64,000 nt of DNA from positions 62,001 through 126,000 of the forward strand of contig NZ_JAEK01000007.1 in the NCBI RefSeq assembly GCF_000518865.1. Direction: 5' to 3'. The translations under genes and the position numbers were made by a program. The notes beneath the pieces are model-generated. The model worked only from the letters and a program-made list of their open reading frames with translations. It did no database searches and was not told the origin of the DNA. This document shows positions 28,995 through 39,236 of this stretch, in pieces. Numbering within the stretch: position 1 is the first letter of the stretch; every line of letters starts with the position of its first letter. The stretch is from Bacillus sp. J37 (lineage in GTDB: Bacteria; Bacillota; Bacilli; Bacillales; Bacillaceae).

Positions 28995-30800
28995 TCAATA
29001 GATGTTCGATTTATCTAAAAAGATCGTCTGCTCATCCTTTTGCATGACACCCTCAAGCGGAATAATAAGTTCCACACAAAAGCCTTCCCCATCCCTCGTA
29101 TCGAGCTTTAGGCCTGCATTCTCCCCATAGTTTAAAACTAAACGATCATGAATGTTTTTCAGACCGATATGCTCGTGTGAATTTGTTCCCTCATAAGAAG
29201 AGGAATAGATATGTTCTCTTAATGAGTTCAATTTTGAAGAAGAAACACTTGATGTGTCATTTTCCACGGTAAGGATGACGTTCTCACCTGTTCTTTTTCC
29301 ATAAATGCTTAAATTGGCATCATAGAAACCTTCTTCATAACAATGCTTAAAGAAGTTCTCAACTAGCGGCTGTACGATCATACTCGGAATCTTCATATTT
29401 AGCAGTTCTTTGCTTAACTGTATGGAAACATTCAGTTCATGTCCGAAACGCTCTCTTTGGAGAGAAAGATAACGTTCAATATACTCGACCTCATCACGTA
29501 GGAATACCCATTGATCAGCACGAATCGAGTACCTCATCATGTTGGATAAAGTGGTTACTAATTTATAGACATTTGGAGCATCAGATCTTAATGCCACAGC
29601 CCCGATTGATTGAAGGGCATTAAATAAGAAATGCGGATTTACCTGGGCCTTCAGTGCTCTAAATTGATTTGTTCTATTTTCAATTTCCAGTTTATATTCA
29701 CGGTCAATATGAAGGTTTATTCGATCCATCATTTCCTTCATGTGATTGTCTAAATGGCCGATTTCATCTTTTCTATCACTACCAAACGGCACCTGCCTAT
29801 TTCCGCCCTCAATGGACCGAACTTTTTGGCTAAGAGTTTTGATCGGACGAGTAATTCTGTAGGAAACATATCCAATCATCAAAAGTCCCATCAATCCGAC
29901 TCCGATCCCAACTAAGATATTGATAATGGCTGTTTGCCTCGCCTCTTGAAATAAATAGTGACTAGGTGTAATTTTCACCAATTCCCATTGATCTAGCGGT
30001 CCGGATAATGATTTTGATAAGATAATCTCTCCATTTGAATTCATGTTCTTTGCATTCATATGCTCCACTAACCCTTTAGGGGCGGATTTTCCAATTAATG
30101 ACGCATCAGTGGCGTACATGACACGATCATTGGCATCAATAAGCAACACTGATTCTTCATTCTCCTCAATCAGACTGTTACACAACCTGGCATAGACATC
30201 AAGATCAAGATCAATGGAAATGAAGCCAAGAACTTCATTTGTTAAAATATCAACTATTTTATGGTGAATCGTCAATACAACCGTTTTATCAGACTCCGGA
30301 ACAATCGCAGCATCATTATAATTTTCAATCTGATGCGGCGGTTCAATCAGATCAGAACTGTTCGAATTGTATAGTTCTTTAATAGATTCTTCATTCAATA
30401 CGTCCGGTTTTTGCTTCGGAGCACTCACTTTTGCATGATAAGCTGTAATTGACTCTTTCTTTTTATCAAGATAAAAACGCACCTGACGGATTTCATTTCT
30501 CATTAAGTAAAATGTTTCAACACTGTTTTCTTTTGATTGTTGAGAAAGGTCTTTTGACTCGTCTGTGAAAATAGTAAAAAAATCAGGATTTCGATAAATC
30601 AGGTAAGGCAGATTAACCATTTCATCAAAATATTGCTCCAGTTCCTCCGAAAGTTTATCCATCTGGCTATGACTAGCCTTAAGAGCTTGCTGTTCCACTC
30701 TATTTTTTGTGTATCCATAAATGACAAAAACAGATAAAAAATACGGGATGATAATAAAAATAAGAAGCATAAGGAATAACCGACTTCTGATGCTCTTCAT
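28995..30800 (-). CDS. YesM-type sensor histidine kinase
   Basis: 601 residues. TM1 is about residues 8-28, followed by an extracellular Cache-like sensor of about 260 residues, TM2 about 293-315, and HAMP to about 368. The His_kinase domain has phospho-acceptor His390 in NPHFLFNALQS. The ATPase has the N-box PLVENFFKH (Asn482) and a G-box near HIGLKNIHDRL. Kinases of this class sense extracellular sugars, often through binding proteins. It is 32 bp upstream of the regulator gene. Confidence 0.93.
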   Translation of the reverse strand: MKSIRSRLFLMLLIFIIIPYFLSVFVIYGYTKNRVEQQALKASHSQMDKLSEELEQYFDEMVNLPYLIYRNPDFFTIFTDESKDLSQQSKENSVETFYLMRNEIRQVRFYLDKKKESITAYHAKVSAPKQKPDVLNEESIKELYNSNSSDLIEPPHQIENYNDAAIVPESDKTVVLTIHHKIVDILTNEVLGFISIDLDLDVYARLCNSLIEENEESVLLIDANDRVMYATDASLIGKSAPKGLVEHMNAKNMNSNGEIILSKSLSGPLDQWELVKITPSHYLFQEARQTAIINILVGIGVGLMGLLMIGYVSYRITRPIKTLSQKVRSIEGGNRQVPFGSDRKDEIGHLDNHMKEMMDRINLHIDREYKLEIENRTNQFRALKAQVNPHFLFNALQSIGAVALRSDAPNVYKLVTTLSNMMRYSIRADQWVFLRDEVEYIERYLSLQRERFGHELNVSIQLSKELLNMKIPSMIVQPLVENFFKHCYEEGFYDANLSIYGKRTGENVILTVENDTSSVSSSKLNSLREHIYSSSYEGTNSHEHIGLKNIHDRLVLNYGENAGLKLDTRDGEGFCVELIIPLEGVMQKDEQTIFLDKSNIY

Positions 30801-30841
30801 TCATATGCTCCTTTCCATAAAAGCCAAATCTCTTCTTACCA

Positions 30842-30871
30842 TATCTAATTCTATTTTTAAGCTTTCGTCAA
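30842..30871 (-). promoter_or_regulatory. Predicted promoter of the kinase-regulator-binding protein genes
   Basis: TTGACG (30866-30871) and TAGATA (30842-30847) on the minus strand with an 18-bp spacer, about 40 bp upstream of the kinase gene. The spacer between this promoter and the terminator at 31058 holds nothing else that I recognise. Confidence 0.5.
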
Positions 30872-31057
30872 CTTGGATAAATGTGTAAAATCCTCACACA
30901 AAAATGCGCAATTTCCTATTCTAATAGAGTTTGTGAACGGTTACTAAATGAAATGTCCCTTCCTTCTTTTTGGAAGAAATGAACCTATTGTACTAGATGA
31001 GAAGGTATTATGAGGAAAAGCAGTGAGAAGGGACGGAATTTATAAAGTTCAAAATAG

Positions 31058-31086
31058 AAAAACCCGCAAGTATAGACGGGTTTTTT
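31058..31086. terminator. Terminator after the chemoreceptor gene
   Basis: AAAAACCCG (31058-31066) and CGGGTTTTT (31077-31085) pair, with T-rich tails on both strands. It is 15 bp past the chemoreceptor stop. Confidence 0.85.
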
Positions 31087-31100
31087 CGTTTTTTATCTAA

Positions 31101-32792
31101 TTAAATCTTAAAGCTACCAACAACCGTTTTTAACTCTTCAGCCATATGGGCAAGAGCCTGTGCTGATGCATCGATTTCCTGCATTGACGCCAATTGTTCC
31201 TCCGTTGATGCAGCCACTTCTTCAGAACTAGCCGCATTCTCCTGAGCCAAACGGGAAACCTCCATCGCCGAGTTCGCAATTTCATCAATACTAGCCGAAA
31301 TTTGCTGTACCGTTGCTGTTACTTGTTCAATCTGCGGGGTAATACTCTTTGTACTTGCCAGGATCTGAGCAAACTTTTCAGAAGTTATTTCTGATACTTT
31401 TACCCCTTCCTCCGCATTATGAACAACTTCATTCATAATATTTACCGATTCTTCGGTATCTTTTTGAATGAAGGTAATTAAATCTGCAATACTCTTTGTA
31501 GATACTTGAGATTGCTCCGCTAACTTACGAACTTCATCTGCAACGACAGCAAAACCTTTTCCATGTTCACCAGCTCTCGCCGCTTCTATGGCTGCATTTA
31601 ACGCCAGTAAATTTGTTTGATTCGCGATGTCACTAATGACATCCAATATAGAACCTATTTCTGTTGATCGCTGTGATAGTGTTTGAACAACTTCATTTGA
31701 ACGTCCAACTGATTCACGGATAAACCTCATTTGAGTCAGGCTGTTTTTCACATATTCTCCGCCTTGTACTGCTTCCTTTGTTGTTTCTCTTGATAACTCA
31801 GAAACAGTTGAGGAGCTTTCGGAAATATGATGAATTCCTTGTAAGACTTCATGTAATGAGCTTGAATTAAGTTCCAGCTTTGTCGTTGTTTCCTCTGCAC
31901 TGCTTGAAATTTCCTGAATCGCAGATGAAACGGTTTCGGTTGCTTTGCTCGATTGCTCTGCACTCGCATTCAATTGTTCTGCAGATGCTGCAACCTGATC
32001 TGAATGATTAGCTATCGAACTGATCATTTCCCTCAAGTTATCTGTCATGGCATTAAATGATTCGTTAAGATCATGGATTTCATCTTTATTCTTCATGGTT
32101 ATCTTTTCTACTTGGAGATTTCCTGAAGCCACTTGCTTTGCTGCGTTACCCAACCGTACGATAGGTTTTGTAATAAAAATCGAGATAACCACTCCACAGA
32201 AAATAGCAAAAACAGCAGCAACACTGCTTAGTACGATTAGAGTTAATTGGGCCCGATCAGACTGGTCCTTTGTTTCTTTCACTCTTTTTTCTAAAATATC
32301 ATCCTTTAACCAGTTATTCATAGAAAGAGCTTCCTCTGTTAAACTCGTACTGATTGGGACAATCAGGTTTAAGCCATCCTCATTTGCCTTTGCTTCATCG
32401 ATTGATTTTTCATCCATGACACGGTTCGCTGTTTCTTTAAACTGATTATTCAGCTCCTGAATGGACTGAAGGCGATCCTTTGTTTCTTGTAAGGTTGATA
32501 GTTCAAGCCCTTTCGTTATGTTTTCGGTTAATTGTGTATTTTCTTCATTCATTTTGTCTCTAAAGCTCTCATCATCGTAAAGCATATATGCACGATAATA
32601 TCCTGACTGTAAAGCTGTATCTGTTTGAATTGCTTGAGTAATGGCTCTTAACTCTGCCACCGTTTCAATCACATATTCATATGATTCATTTGATTGTTTC
32701 ATATTTTGATAGGAAAACAGCGAAGCTGCCCCAAAAATAATGGAAACAACCAAAAAGCTCCCAATTATTTTTCTCTTGATTGATAGATTCAT
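31101..32792 (-). CDS. Methyl-accepting chemotaxis protein
   Basis: 563 residues. TM1 ([19 protein letters not shown]) is followed by a four-helix-bundle-type extracellular sensor (about 30-185). TM2 is near 187-208 and HAMP to about 260. The cytoplasmic signalling domain has the conserved hairpin tip [20 protein letters not shown] and [19 protein letters not shown]. It signals to CheA/CheW; the ligand is unknown. It is monocistronic. Confidence 0.93.
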   Translation of the reverse strand: MNLSIKRKIIGSFLVVSIIFGAASLFSYQNMKQSNESYEYVIETVAELRAITQAIQTDTALQSGYYRAYMLYDDESFRDKMNEENTQLTENITKGLELSTLQETKDRLQSIQELNNQFKETANRVMDEKSIDEAKANEDGLNLIVPISTSLTEEALSMNNWLKDDILEKRVKETKDQSDRAQLTLIVLSSVAAVFAIFCGVVISIFITKPIVRLGNAAKQVASGNLQVEKITMKNKDEIHDLNESFNAMTDNLREMISSIANHSDQVAASAEQLNASAEQSSKATETVSSAIQEISSSAEETTTKLELNSSSLHEVLQGIHHISESSSTVSELSRETTKEAVQGGEYVKNSLTQMRFIRESVGRSNEVVQTLSQRSTEIGSILDVISDIANQTNLLALNAAIEAARAGEHGKGFAVVADEVRKLAEQSQVSTKSIADLITFIQKDTEESVNIMNEVVHNAEEGVKVSEITSEKFAQILASTKSITPQIEQVTATVQQISASIDEIANSAMEVSRLAQENAASSEEVAASTEEQLASMQEIDASAQALAHMAEELKTVVGSFKI

Positions 32793-33180
32793 GATGTATT
32801 AAACCCTTTCTTCTTGTTATTCTGGATGGTCTATTTTGGTGAAACTTTTTTGCACAGTAAAAAAACACCTCTAATTCTAGGAAAATATACTTCAGCCTGG
32901 AATCAAACGCGCCTTTAGCAAGTGGCAGGATCGCTACCCTTGTACCAAATTAACTTTTGCAGAATGTAAATAAACGATTAAAAAGAAACAGGTTCGCTAT
33001 TACTTGTTAATGGTTTATTTTATAAAAATATTCACTTTTATAATTCGGTTTGGCTTCGACATCAATCGGTAATCGATCTAACCCTTAAAAGTCTCCTTGT
33101 GCAAGTTCTATCCCTTCCAGCATGATACAACTATTATATCGGCTATAATTTAGTAATCTTAAGGAGATCGAGATTGTTTT
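32793..33180. other. Long upstream region of the chemoreceptor gene
   Basis: About 390 bp without a gene. A GCCGATAT on the minus strand (33136-33143), with TTAA 15 bp upstream, resembles a sigma-D promoter, as expected for chemotaxis genes. It would give a leader of about 340 nt. The stretch around 32890-32945 is GC-rich with short complementary pieces (GGGTAGCGATCC, CCTGCC/GGCGCG) but matches no riboswitch I can recognise. Confidence 0.35.
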
Positions 33181-33196
33181 TTTAAATATATAAACG

Positions 33197-33226
33197 AAAA
33201 AAAAGCTGATTCCCAAAGAAATCAGC
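33197..33226 (-). terminator. Terminator of uvrBA
   Basis: AGCTGATT (33204-33211) and AATCAGC (33220-33226) pair. On the minus strand a run of eight T follows (33197-33204). Confidence 0.88.
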
Positions 33227-33241
33227 ATCTCATCCAGAAGA

Positions 33242-36118
33242 TTAGCTTTGTGCTACCTCTTCTTTCTCTTTTATTAATTTTCTCATTCGATCCCTGTCGC
33301 GTTCTATAACCGGTTTTAGATATTTTCCCGTATAGGATTGTTCATTGTTCATAATATCCTCCGGAGTTCCGTAGCCGACGATCTGGCCGCCTTTGTCTCC
33401 ACCTTCAGGACCTAAGTCAACCAAATAATCTGTTGCTTTGATCACATCTAAATTATGTTCAATGACGAGGACGGTATCACCATTATCTACCAGGCGTTGC
33501 AGGACTTTTAATAATCGTGCAATATCATCCACATGAAGACCTGTTGTAGGTTCATCCAAAATATACAATGAACGGCCTGATGAGCGTCTGTGCAGCTCTG
33601 ATGCCAGCTTCACCCTTTGGGCTTCTCCGCCTGAAAGAGTTGTTGCAGGCTGTCCAAGAGTTATATAGCCAAGACCTACATCATAAATTGTTTGCAGTTT
33701 ACGCTTGATTTTAGGAATATTTTCGAAGAACGAAACAGCATCCTCTACCGTCATCTCTAGAACGTCAGAAATGTTTTTGCCTTTATATGTGACCTCTAGT
33801 GTTTCACGGTTGTATCGTTTTCCATGGCACACTTCACAAGGAACATATACGTCAGGAAGGAAATGCATTTCAATTTTAATGATTCCATCACCGCGGCATG
33901 CTTCACAACGTCCTCCTTTTACATTAAAGCTGAAACGCCCTTTTTTATAGCCTCTCACCTTTGCTTCATTTGTCGTTGCGAAAACATCACGGATATCATC
34001 AAAAACACCTGTATATGTTGCAGGATTTGATCGAGGTGTCCGGCCGATTGGTGACTGGTCAATATCAATGACTTTCTCTAGGTGCTCGATTCCTTTTACC
34101 TCTTTATGTTCACCTGGCTTTGCTTTTGCCTTGTGAAGCTTTTGTGCTAGTGTTTTATGAAGAATCTCGTTTACTAACGTACTTTTTCCCGAGCCTGAAA
34201 CGCCCGTTACCGCAATAAAAGTTCCTAATGGAAACTTCACACTCACATTGCGGAGATTGTTTTCCTTTGCACCTTTTATCTCGATATAACGGCCATCAGG
34301 CTTTTTTCGTTCATACGGAAGCGGAATAAACTTCTTCCCAGATAAGTATTGCCCTGTTAAGGAATTGTCATCATTCATCACTTCTTCAGGCGTACCGGCA
34401 GAAATGACCTCTCCACCATGAATTCCGGCACCCGGACCAATATCAATTAAATAGTCTGCAGCCATCATCGTATCCTCATCATGCTCAACAACGATAAGTG
34501 TATTTCCGATGTCACGCATATTTTGAAGGGTTTGAATTAAGCGATCATTATCCCGCTGGTGAAGACCGATGGAAGGCTCATCAAGAATGTATAAAACACC
34601 TGTTAAGCGCGATCCGATTTGGGTGGCAAGACGAATTCGCTGTGCCTCTCCCCCAGATAATGTCCCAGCAGCACGATTAAGAGTTAAATAATCCAGCCCA
34701 ACATTATTTAAAAACCCTAATCTTTCACTAATTTCCTTCAAAATAAGATTGGCAATCTGCATTTCTTTTTCTGTCAGGGATAGATTTTGAAAGAATTCAA
34801 GTGACTCTTGAACAGATAGTTTTGTAATTTCCCCGACATGATTTCCCTGGATTAACACAGCAAGAGTTTCCTTTTTAAGTCGATATCCTTTACAGCTCGG
34901 ACAATTTTGCTGGCCCATATACTTTTCCATTTGCTCACGAATGAAGTCTGAGGTTGTTTCCTTATATCGTCTTTCAACGTTTCGAATAACCCCTTCAAAT
35001 TGAATATAGTTTTCGCGAACTTGGCCAAAGTCATTTTCATAACGGAAATAAATTTCCTCACCGTCACTGCCATATAGTACTTTATCTAATAAATGCTTCG
35101 GAATATCCTTAACCGGGATATCCATATCAATTCCATAATGATTGCATACAGCCTCAAGCATTTGAGGATAATATTGTGAGCTTGTCGGCTCCCACGGTGC
35201 AATCGCATGCTGCTTAAGAGACAGATCTTTATTCGGAAGCACAAGATCCAAGTCTACTTTCAGTTTTGAACCCAATCCGTCACATTCAGGACAGGCACCA
35301 AACGGGCTATTAAATGAAAACATTCTCGGTTCAAGTTCTCCGATTGAGAACCCACATTGCGGACATGCATGATGTTCACTGAATAAAAGCTCTTCTTCTC
35401 CCATTACATCGATGATCACTCTGCCTTCTCCTAGACCTAAAGCTGCTTCAAGTGAATCAGCTAATCGTGAAGCAACCCCCTCCTTCACGACAATACGGTC
35501 AATCACAACTTCAATGGAGTGCTTTTTATTCTTCTCAAGCTCAATTTCTTCTGCAAGCTCATGCATTTCCCCATCAACACGAACACGTACATACCCCTGT
35601 TTTTTGATATCTTCAAATACTTTCACATGTGTTCCTTTTCGTCCAGACACAATAGGAGCAAGAACTTGAAGCTTTGTTCGTTCCGGATATTCCAATATGC
35701 GGTCAACCATTTGTTCAATGGTTTGGGAGGAAATTTCAATTCCGTGAACAGGACAGGTCGGACGGCCAACTCTTGCATAAAGCAAGCGCAGGTAATCATA
35801 GATTTCCGTCACGGTCCCAACAGTTGAACGCGGATTTCGACTTGTTGTTTTTTGATCAATTGAGATGGCTGGTGACAGCCCTTCAATCGCGTCAACATCC
35901 GGTTTGTCCATCTGGCCTAAGAATTGACGGGCATATGCTGATAGTGATTCAACATAACGCCGTTGTCCTTCAGCATAGATGGTATCAAAGGCCAACGATG
36001 ATTTACCTGAACCAGATAAGCCTGTTAAAACAACAAGCTTATCACGCGGAATGGTCACATCTATATTTTTTAAGTTGTGGGCACGCGCTCCCTTCACAAC
36101 AATATGTTCCATTGCCAT
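33242..36118 (-). CDS. uvrA: Excinuclease ABC subunit A
   Basis: 958 residues. Two ABC ATPase halves have Walker A loops GLSGSGKSS (near 35) and GVSGSGKST (near 642), and two LSGGEAQR signatures. Zinc-binding CPQC...CPEC and CEAC...CEVC pairs are intact. It finds bulky DNA lesions and loads UvrB in nucleotide excision repair. It follows uvrB by 7 bp, so both share the SOS-controlled promoter. Confidence 0.98.
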   Translation of the reverse strand: MAMEHIVVKGARAHNLKNIDVTIPRDKLVVLTGLSGSGKSSLAFDTIYAEGQRRYVESLSAYARQFLGQMDKPDVDAIEGLSPAISIDQKTTSRNPRSTVGTVTEIYDYLRLLYARVGRPTCPVHGIEISSQTIEQMVDRILEYPERTKLQVLAPIVSGRKGTHVKVFEDIKKQGYVRVRVDGEMHELAEEIELEKNKKHSIEVVIDRIVVKEGVASRLADSLEAALGLGEGRVIIDVMGEEELLFSEHHACPQCGFSIGELEPRMFSFNSPFGACPECDGLGSKLKVDLDLVLPNKDLSLKQHAIAPWEPTSSQYYPQMLEAVCNHYGIDMDIPVKDIPKHLLDKVLYGSDGEEIYFRYENDFGQVRENYIQFEGVIRNVERRYKETTSDFIREQMEKYMGQQNCPSCKGYRLKKETLAVLIQGNHVGEITKLSVQESLEFFQNLSLTEKEMQIANLILKEISERLGFLNNVGLDYLTLNRAAGTLSGGEAQRIRLATQIGSRLTGVLYILDEPSIGLHQRDNDRLIQTLQNMRDIGNTLIVVEHDEDTMMAADYLIDIGPGAGIHGGEVISAGTPEEVMNDDNSLTGQYLSGKKFIPLPYERKKPDGRYIEIKGAKENNLRNVSVKFPLGTFIAVTGVSGSGKSTLVNEILHKTLAQKLHKAKAKPGEHKEVKGIEHLEKVIDIDQSPIGRTPRSNPATYTGVFDDIRDVFATTNEAKVRGYKKGRFSFNVKGGRCEACRGDGIIKIEMHFLPDVYVPCEVCHGKRYNRETLEVTYKGKNISDVLEMTVEDAVSFFENIPKIKRKLQTIYDVGLGYITLGQPATTLSGGEAQRVKLASELHRRSSGRSLYILDEPTTGLHVDDIARLLKVLQRLVDNGDTVLVIEHNLDVIKATDYLVDLGPEGGDKGGQIVGYGTPEDIMNNEQSYTGKYLKPVIERDRDRMRKLIKEKEEVAQS

Positions 36119-36125
36119 AATTGCT

Positions 36126-38111
36126 TCATCCTTCCGCTTTCAGTTCTAAAATTAAGTCACGAAGCTCGGCAGCACGCTCAAAGTTCAACGATTTTGCCGC
36201 CTCCTTCATTTCATTTTCCATTTCAGCTATGACTTTATCTCGTTCTTTCTTCGTTAACTTCGTCAATTTACTTGCAGCCGTTGTTTCATACTCTTCCTGG
36301 TCTTCCGCTGCCATTGTTGCACGGATCACGTCACGAATTTCTTTTTGGATCGTTTGTGGAGTAATACCATGCTGTTTGTTATATTCCTCTTGAATCTCAC
36401 GGCGACGCTTTGTTTCATTAATCGCGATCTCCATTGAGTTTGTCATTTTATCTGCATACATAATCACATGGCCTTCTGAATTACGGGCTGCACGACCAAT
36501 TGTTTGGATAAGTGAGCGTTCCGAACGCAGGAATCCTTCTTTGTCCGCATCTAAAATCGCAACAAGTGAGACCTCCGGGATGTCCAAACCTTCCCTTAAA
36601 AGATTGATGCCGACTAACACATCATATTTTCCGAGACGAAGCTCGCGAATGATTTCAATCCGCTCTAACGTTTTTATTTCTGAATGAAGATAATTGACCT
36701 TAATGCCAATTTCCTTCAGATAATTTGTTAAATCCTCAGACATTTTCTTCGTTAAAGTGGTAATAAGTACACGCTGATTTTTCTCAACTCTTGTATGAAT
36801 TTCTCCAATTAAATCATCAATCTGCCCTTCGATTGGACGAATATCAATGGTCGGATCAAGCAACCCTGTTGGGCGGATAATTTGTTGAATCATTTCAGGT
36901 GAATGTTCCATTTCATAAGGACCAGGTGTGGCCGATACAAATACGATGTTCTCGATATGTTTTTCAAATTCCTCAAAACGCAGCGGTCTGTTGTCCTTTG
37001 CAGATGGCAAACGGAAACCGTGATCAACAAGGACCTGTTTACGCGCTTGGTCTCCATTAAACATACCCCTAATTTGCGGCACAGTAACATGTGACTCATC
37101 AATGACAATAAGTGAGTCCTCTGGGAAGAAGTCCAGCAGCGTATATGGTGTGGAGCCTGCCGGGCGTAAAGTTAAATGTCTGGAATAGTTTTCGATTCCG
37201 GAGCAAAAGCCCATTTCTCTCATCATTTCAAGATCATATCTTGTTCGTTGCTCAAGACGCTGTGCTTCAAGAAGCTTGCCATTTTCGCGCAATTCTTCCA
37301 ATCGCTCCTCAAGTTCTACTTCAATGTTCTTGATGGCTTTTTCCATTTTCTCTTCTCTTGTAACGAAGTGGGAAGCCGGATAGATGGCTACATGCTCACG
37401 GTCTCCCATGATTTCACCTGTTAATGCATCCACTTCACGAATCCGGTCAATTTCATCGCCGAAAAATTCCACACGGATACAGTGCTCATCACGGGAAGCA
37501 GGGAAAATTTCTACCACATCTCCGCGAACTCTGAATGTTCCTCTTCGGAAATCTATATCATTTCGTTCATATTGCACATCAACCAGTTTTCTTAGCAATT
37601 GATTTCGTTCAATTTCCATTCCTGTTCGTAATGAAACAACTAACTCTTTATATTCCTCAGGTGAACCGAGGCCATAAATACAGGACACACTGGCAATAAT
37701 GATGACATCTTTCCGTTCAAAAAGCGATGATGTAGCCGAGTGACGAAGCTTATCTATTTCATCATTAATACTGGCGTCTTTTTCGATAAATGTATCTGTT
37801 TGCGGCACATAGGCTTCCGGTTGATAATAATCATAGTAGCTGACAAAATACTCAACAGCATTATTCGGAAAAAATTCTTTAAATTCACTATAAAGCTGTC
37901 CAGCTAATGTTTTGTTATGAGCAATAATTAAGGTTGGTTTATTCACTTCTTGTATCAGGTTTGAAACTGTAAAGGTTTTACCTGTACCAGTTGCCCCCAG
38001 CAATGTTTGGAATCGCTTGCCTTTCTTTATTCCTTCAACTAATGACTGAATGGCCCTAGGTTGATCACCCTCAGGTTTATATTTTGAGACTAATTCAAAT
38101 TGATCGCTCAC
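36126..38111 (-). CDS. uvrB: Excinuclease ABC subunit B
   Basis: 661 residues. Walker A GATGTGKT is at 39-46, the beta-hairpin region [20 protein letters not shown] follows, and further helicase motifs include DESHV and [11 protein letters not shown]-terminal UVR motif ([19 protein letters not shown]) binds UvrC. It is the first gene of uvrBA and lies downstream of a perfect LexA box. Confidence 0.98.
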   Translation of the reverse strand: MSDQFELVSKYKPEGDQPRAIQSLVEGIKKGKRFQTLLGATGTGKTFTVSNLIQEVNKPTLIIAHNKTLAGQLYSEFKEFFPNNAVEYFVSYYDYYQPEAYVPQTDTFIEKDASINDEIDKLRHSATSSLFERKDVIIIASVSCIYGLGSPEEYKELVVSLRTGMEIERNQLLRKLVDVQYERNDIDFRRGTFRVRGDVVEIFPASRDEHCIRVEFFGDEIDRIREVDALTGEIMGDREHVAIYPASHFVTREEKMEKAIKNIEVELEERLEELRENGKLLEAQRLEQRTRYDLEMMREMGFCSGIENYSRHLTLRPAGSTPYTLLDFFPEDSLIVIDESHVTVPQIRGMFNGDQARKQVLVDHGFRLPSAKDNRPLRFEEFEKHIENIVFVSATPGPYEMEHSPEMIQQIIRPTGLLDPTIDIRPIEGQIDDLIGEIHTRVEKNQRVLITTLTKKMSEDLTNYLKEIGIKVNYLHSEIKTLERIEIIRELRLGKYDVLVGINLLREGLDIPEVSLVAILDADKEGFLRSERSLIQTIGRAARNSEGHVIMYADKMTNSMEIAINETKRRREIQEEYNKQHGITPQTIQKEIRDVIRATMAAEDQEEYETTAASKLTKLTKKERDKVIAEMENEMKEAAKSLNFERAAELRDLILELKAEG

Positions 38112-38182
38112 TCATAAGCCTCCATTCCGTTATTATCTCTATGAATAGTTTACCATATAATAGTGGAAAAACACTAAAAATA

Positions 38183-38196
38183 CGAACTATAGTTCG
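38183..38196. promoter_or_regulatory. LexA (SOS) box upstream of uvrBA
   Basis: CGAACTATAGTTCG matches the Bacillus SOS consensus CGAAC-N4-GTTCG exactly. It is the centre of a 26-bp perfect palindrome (38177-38202). It lies about 70 bp upstream of uvrB, with a TATTAT -10 candidate between. Confidence 0.93.
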
Positions 38197-38251
38197 TATT
38201 TTATTTTTTGTTATGTATTCGTATGCTGATCGCTTTCCAGATGTAGGGAAA

Positions 38252-38362
38252 TTTTGCAACTTTTCGTGTATTTTTGCAACGATCTTGGCTTTTTTGCAGG
38301 TTTGCATTTATTTTTGCAAGTTCCAGAGTTTTTTTGCAACTTTTACATATTTTTTTGCAACC
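38252..38362. repeat. C2: tandem array of 20-bp units, TTTTGCAA class
   Basis: Six units begin at 38252, 38272, 38292, 38312, 38332 and 38353, a spacing of 20, 20, 20, 20 and 21 bp. Each has TTTTGCAAC, TTTTGCAAG or TTTTGCAGG followed by a variable half ending in T-rich sequence. It lies between the csbA terminator and the SOS box of uvrB. Confidence 0.82.
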
Positions 38363-38385
38363 TGGGAAAGAAGCCAATTTTTTAT

Positions 38386-38412
38386 ATAAAAAAAGAGCTA
38401 GTACAGCCCTTT
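38386..38412 (-). terminator. Terminator after csbA
   Basis: AAAGAGCT (38392-38399) and AGCCCTTT (38405-38412) form an 8-bp stem including one G-U pair, with a T-run on the minus strand. Confidence 0.75.
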
Positions 38413-38449
38413 CTTACTTAAGTATTTCTCTTTTAGTGAAACCTCAAAC

Positions 38450-38683
38450 CTATTTCTTCTTTAGCAGCTCTGCCTTCATTTTTCTTGCAAAGAAAAACCC
38501 GACAGCAAGTGACACAATGTCGATAAAAAAGATACTTGGTCCATGGGTATAGCCTTTCATATAGGAAGCAAGAAGCAGCGCCGCTGTTAATGCCGTTCCA
38601 ACGTAATGGTTATAACTTACCCGTGTAAAAAGAAGGACAAGAAGAAAAGGCATAATCATTGCCAAGATTACCTTTAAAATCAT
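38450..38683 (-). CDS. csbA: CsbA family small membrane protein
   Basis: 77 residues with about three short hydrophobic segments (MILKVILAMIMPFLLVLLF, then YVGTALTAALLLASYMKGY). It matches B. subtilis CsbA in length and in position upstream of uvrB. There csbA is controlled by sigma-B; no convincing sigma-B promoter was seen here. Function unknown. Confidence 0.88.
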   Translation of the reverse strand: MILKVILAMIMPFLLVLLFTRVSYNHYVGTALTAALLLASYMKGYTHGPSIFFIDIVSLAVGFFFARKMKAELLKKK

Positions 38684-38703
38684 CTACATCACCTGCTCCT
38701 TAC

Positions 38704-39147
38704 TTATAATGATAAGTTGTAAAAATAACCATTATCCTCTTTTTTATAGCCTGCCGATTCGTAGAGGGCTTGTGCTTTTACATTATCTTTCGCTGTTTCT
38801 AGTAAAATTCCTGCTGCATCCGTTTGCATCGCAAATTCTTTCGCTTGATTCATCAGTGCTTTGCCAACACCGTGACGGCGGTATTCTTCAGCAACAAACA
38901 AATCATTCAGCAGCCATTTTCGTTTCATTCCGACGGAAGTGAATATCGGATAAAGCTGAACAAATCCGGCAGGAAGTCCGTCATTGCTTTTTGCCAGGAA
39001 TATGGTTGATTCATTTAGCTCCATTCTTTCCTTTATAAAGGATATTGCTCCTTCAAGGTCAGATGATTGTCCATAAAAAATTCGGTAATTGTTAAATAAT
39101 ACAACTACATCGTCTAAGTCAGATAATGTTGCTTTTAAAATATTCAC
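38704..39147 (-). CDS. GNAT family N-acetyltransferase
   Basis: 147 residues with the acetyl-CoA-binding signature RRHGVGKALMNQA in a GNAT fold. Other family blocks are LNDLFVAEEY before it and VKAQALYESAGYKKED at the end. The acceptor substrate is unknown. It is upstream of csbA and after the prfC terminator, so probably a separate unit. Confidence 0.85.
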   Translation of the reverse strand: MNILKATLSDLDDVVVLFNNYRIFYGQSSDLEGAISFIKERMELNESTIFLAKSNDGLPAGFVQLYPIFTSVGMKRKWLLNDLFVAEEYRRHGVGKALMNQAKEFAMQTDAAGILLETAKDNVKAQALYESAGYKKEDNGYFYNLSL

Positions 39148-39201
39148 ATGCTTCCCCTCAATTCTACTGATATATAGCCAATTCTATCATGAAAATCGAG
39201 C

Positions 39202-39233
39202 AAAAGAGGGCTAATTTTATCATTAGCCCTCTT
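39202..39233 (-). terminator. Terminator after prfC
   Basis: AAGAGGGCTAAT (39204-39215) and ATTAGCCCTCTT (39222-39233) are perfect 12-bp arms with a six-base loop. The T-run on the minus strand is short (TTTT). Confidence 0.85.
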
Positions 39234-39236
39234 CGT

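Noticed and set aside
35674-36120. 148-residue plus-strand frame
   Set aside because: Antisense to uvrA, which is certain from its motifs.
38252-38362. CRISPR-like array (also at 4363, 49145 and 53164)
   Set aside because: Units are 20 bp in total, with no 25-35 bp conserved repeat and no unique spacers of similar length; no cas genes are present.
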